A stretch of DNA of 64,000 nt from Prevotella sp. (lineage in GTDB: Bacteria > Bacteroidota > Bacteroidia > Bacteroidales > Bacteroidaceae), in assembly GCA_024697645.1 (NCBI GenBank), contig JAILFH010000113.1:61925-125924 (forward strand), read 5' to 3'. Position 1 is the stretch's first letter, and the number at the start of each line of letters is the position of its first letter. Below are positions 61,364-64,000 of the stretch, piece after piece. The notes under the pieces are model-generated. The model searched no databases. It had not been told where the DNA came from and saw only the letters and a list, made by a program, of their open reading frames with translations. The translations under genes were made by a program, and so were the position numbers.

Positions 61364-61987
61364 TTACTCAAGTACTGTCAGCCAAACAGCCTCGTCCTTT
61401 GCCTTAGTGTTCACAATCAGTTGCTTTATGATTTTCAGTCTATAAACTGAGTGGAGCACTTTGCCAACCTTCAGATTGTCGCCTACGAGGATGCAGCCCT
61501 GAGTGTCTTCGACACTGTTCCCTGCGTGTATACGGATTCCCTTGAAACCCTTTACACCGAGCAGGATGGGCAACCACCTATTGAACTTCGGCGAGTAACT
61601 GATCACTACTGCGTATCGTCCTGGGGGTATTGCAAACGGCTTGAATTTTTCCGCTTTCTTGGGCAAACGCAAAATCGTATTCATATCCTGCGTCGTCTTC
61701 GTTGCCAATACTGGTGGCTCGAGCGTATCGCAGATGTAAGTGAGCCCCTCTTCTGCCGTTTCCTCTTCTTCATTTCTTAGCGGCACCTGCTCCAGTTCGA
61801 AATTTACTTGATTCCGAACAAGTCGAGTGTTACATTTCAAGTTTTCATCATCAACGCCCTGTTGCTGATTTACCTTATCCTGCTCTCCCACACGCGCTTT
61901 AGTAGAGGCGTTTAGGCGAGAGTCCATATATAAATGTCCGATTGTATATCGGCCTTTCTTTGCGATTCTTTTCAAATATAATTCCAT
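61364..61987 (-). CDS. DUF5675 family protein with a long internal insertion
   Basis: GRYTIGHLYMDS...YICDTLE...IPPGRYAVVISYSPKFNRWLPILLGVKGFKGIRIHAGNSVEDTQGCILVGDN. Confidence 0.82.
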   Translation of the reverse strand: MELYLKRIAKKGRYTIGHLYMDSRLNASTKARVGEQDKVNQQQGVDDENLKCNTRLVRNQVNFELEQVPLRNEEEETAEEGLTYICDTLEPPVLATKTTQDMNTILRLPKKAEKFKPFAIPPGRYAVVISYSPKFNRWLPILLGVKGFKGIRIHAGNSVEDTQGCILVGDNLKVGKVLHSVYRLKIIKQLIVNTKAKDEAVWLTVLE

Positions 61988-62139
61988 AATATTTAGTATT
62001 TAGTGGAGAGGGGAGAGAGGAGAGAGATTCCCTCGCCCTCATTTTCTCCAGATTATTTGTGATTTGTAAGTATTAATAGTTTTGAGTTTACGACATTCTG
62101 TCGTGATTTTCGACGGCACCCGAACATTCGCAGCCTCGA

Positions 62140-62195
62140 ATTACTCATTTCTCATTACTCATTACTCATTTCTCATTACTCATTTCTCATTATTC
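62140..62195. repeat. exact 7-bp tandem array ATTACTC/ATTTCTC, 8 copies
   Basis: Units at 62140, 62147, 62154, 62161, 62168, 62175, 62182, 62189. Confidence 0.95.
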
Positions 62196-62215
62196 TACGA
62201 CCTTAATGTTATATG

Positions 62216-64000
62216 TTATATGTTACTAATGTTACATTTCTTCCAGAGTTTGTTTTCATCACGCTCTATCCAGCCATCTTTTCTCCATCGCGAAATGATC
62301 ACACGCATTGACTGCTCAGTGCAAGCCCCATTTTTCAGTGCTCGCAAATCTGCAAAAGAGAACTTGGGAGGCAATTGGTCGAAGATGCTATGATTTTTGC
62401 CGTAACGCCGAGACCCTTTGACAGAATCCTCGTACTCGTTCAGCAAAGCCTCACCAAACGCCTTGATCTGCTGCTCAAGCGCATACTCAGCCATCAGTTT
62501 GGCAAACTCCAGACAACTTTTCGACTCATGTTTATTTCCAGCGAGAATGTAATAGACTACTCCACAGCGGAAGCCAATCACTGCAGCACGCTTACGATAG
62601 GTGTCCTTCACTCGGTCGATGTCCTTCGCTGCCTCAATTCGCTTCTCTTCAACCCACTGCCCAATTACCTTGCGCAGTCTTGGGGTATTGAGAAACCCTG
62701 CTGCCGAGCGCAGACGAGCCACAGCGTCCTGAATACGAGCCTCGTCCTCCTCCGTTCTCTTGCCGAATTTCGGCATCTTCGAGAAACTCGAGTCAGGCAT
62801 TTCTGAGACAAGCACACGGCTCGAAAGTCCGTTCTCGATGTTGTCCTGCTTGAAGCACTTGCGCATCGCTCCATCGGTACCTAACATCGTCCAGTTGTAG
62901 GCAACCTTCACAACGCCGCTTTCAGCCTGATCTGAGTTGTAGTCCTGACCCCATTCGCCATTATCGAACGACAGGCGATAGATGTCGTACTTCGAACTCC
63001 ACGAACCAGCACCATTGGTTTTTCTTAGTGTGTCCAACTCCTCACCAAATGAATAGAGGCAATGACCGCCAGAGTTCTTGAATCGACGCAGCAAGGTCGA
63101 ACAGGAAACCGTCACGGGTACCGTTCTAATCAGCACCTTCGGGTCGTCGGGAGCCTTTTCGTTCGCCTTGCGAGCCTTCTTGCGCTCTCGCCATTCCTCC
63201 TCACGCTTGCGAGCAAGCGCATCCTCCTCATCAAACTGGCGCTTCCAAACGTCCACCGCCAACTTACAAACGCTCTTGCCTGAGGCCTGTTCACCTCTTA
63301 TAATAGACATCAGTCCGAGTCTCTGTATGTTCCCATCGCAGTACTTCACTTCCACCTGATCAGCGTAGGCTGCAGCAATCGGCATCACCGAGCAAATCAC
63401 GGGCATTCGCATCGTCTCAGGGACTCCGGCAAGCGACTCCTTCAGACCCAGAGGCAATGATCTCACGTTCAGTCGGGAGCCCAAGTCGCCTTGTCCTTCA
63501 ACCTCCTCGGTTTCAGTCTCGCTCTCTCCACTTTCCTCTCTCCACTGAGCACTTCTCAATACAGCCTGCATCTGCTTCGAGATTCCCTTCGGCTCCTCTT
63601 TGCAAGCAGAGTCAACGATGGAACGCAACTCTTGCTCAGAAAGCCCCAATCGTGGCATTATCTGCATCAATAAATCACGCTTATTGTCGCAGATGGCTCG
63701 AAGGCTTACTGCCAGTTTATGCAACTTCACATTGCGCTCGCCCACCTGAGGCTCGCCACCTGTTTGCTCCCACCATTCGGCGATAATAGAGGAATAGGGA
63801 ATACCCTTGAAAGAGGCCCCCTCTAAATCTCCCCCCGTAGGGGAGGAAGGAGAAGCCTCACCCCCCGCCCTCTCCTGCAGAGAGGGAGCCTGTCCACTGA
63901 TGTATCCTGTAGAATTGTCCTGCACTCCCCCTCGCTCTTCAGGAGAGGGGGTAAGGGGGGAGAGGCCCCTATCTCCCCCCGTAGGGGAGACTTCAGCAGG
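62216..64000 (-). CDS. DUF3987 domain protein (helicase/primase-like, mobile-element associated), 5' end beyond the window
   Basis: MPVICSVMPIAAAYADQVEVKYCDG, LGLMSIIRGEQASGKSVCKLAVDVWKRQ, SFGEELDTLRK; frame stays open through 64000, so the GTG at 63925 is probably not the start. Confidence 0.85.
   Translation of the reverse strand, partial: PAEVSPTGGDRGLSPLTPSPEERGGVQDNSTGYISGQAPSLQERAGGEASPSSPTGGDLEGASFKGIPYSSIIAEWWEQTGGEPQVGERNVKLHKLAVSLRAICDNKRDLLMQIMPRLGLSEQELRSIVDSACKEEPKGISKQMQAVLRSAQWREESGESETETEEVEGQGDLGSRLNVRSLPLGLKESLAGVPETMRMPVICSVMPIAAAYADQVEVKYCDGNIQRLGLMSIIRGEQASGKSVCKLAVDVWKRQFDEEDALARKREEEWRERKKARKANEKAPDDPKVLIRTVPVTVSCSTLLRRFKNSGGHCLYSFGEELDTLRKTNGAGSWSSKYDIYRLSFDNGEWGQDYNSDQAESGVVKVAYNWTMLGTDGAMRKCFKQDNIENGLSSRVLVSEMPDSSFSKMPKFGKRTEEDEARIQDAVARLRSAAGFLNTPRLRKVIGQWVEEKRIEAAKDIDRVKDTYRKRAAVIGFRCGVVYYILAGNKHESKSCLEFAKLMAEYALEQQIKAFGEALLNEYEDSVKGSRRYGKNHSIFDQLPPKFSFADLRALKNGACTEQSMRVIISRWRKDGWIERDENKLWKKCNISNI
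63811..64000. repeat. cluster of REP-like GC-rich palindromes inside the DUF3987 coding frame
   Basis: ATCTCCCCCCGTAGGGGAG exact at 63827-63845 and 63971-63989 (144 bp apart), plus CTCCCTCTCTGCAGGAGAGGGCGGGGGGTGAGG-type and CTCTTCAGGAGAGGGGGTAAGGGGGG-type copies. Confidence 0.85.

Overview
This window is a chromosomal segment of a Bacteroidales bacterium, most likely Prevotellaceae. The basis is TAnnTTTG-type promoters, Bacteroidetes-specific DUF families and the gene repertoire. About 50 CDSs are supported. They are mainly housekeeping or metabolic: PPi-dependent phosphofructokinase, pyruvate phosphate dikinase, leuA-leuC-leuD-leuB, dnaB, ruvC, rsmG, proS, mtgA, a biotin-dependent acyl-CoA carboxylase cluster, lysA/lysC, an FtsE-like ATPase, secA, an LptC-like protein and a PpiD-like protein. 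The right edge (about 61.1-64 kb) is accessory: a DUF5675 protein and an edge-truncated DUF3987 protein. No rRNA, tRNA or canonical CRISPR array was recognised. The most unusual content is intergenic, namely many degenerate minisatellites with strict periods. (i) CTAG occurs 14 times at exactly 9-bp spacing, immediately downstream of a four-helix-bundle gene. (ii) One 22-bp dyad repeat family (CTTTCTAtnGTnAAAAGGAnnn) forms arrays at three separate loci, one of them upstream of the same four-helix-bundle gene. (iii) A 44-bp array includes the stop-codon region of the preceding gene. There are also 43-, 24-, 15-, 12- and 7-bp arrays. Other notable items are GC-rich REP-like palindromes translated in frame inside the DUF3987 gene, and a compact promoter-to-terminator sRNA candidate at about 19.19 kb. 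All assignments come from reading the sequence and ORF translations; no database search was run.
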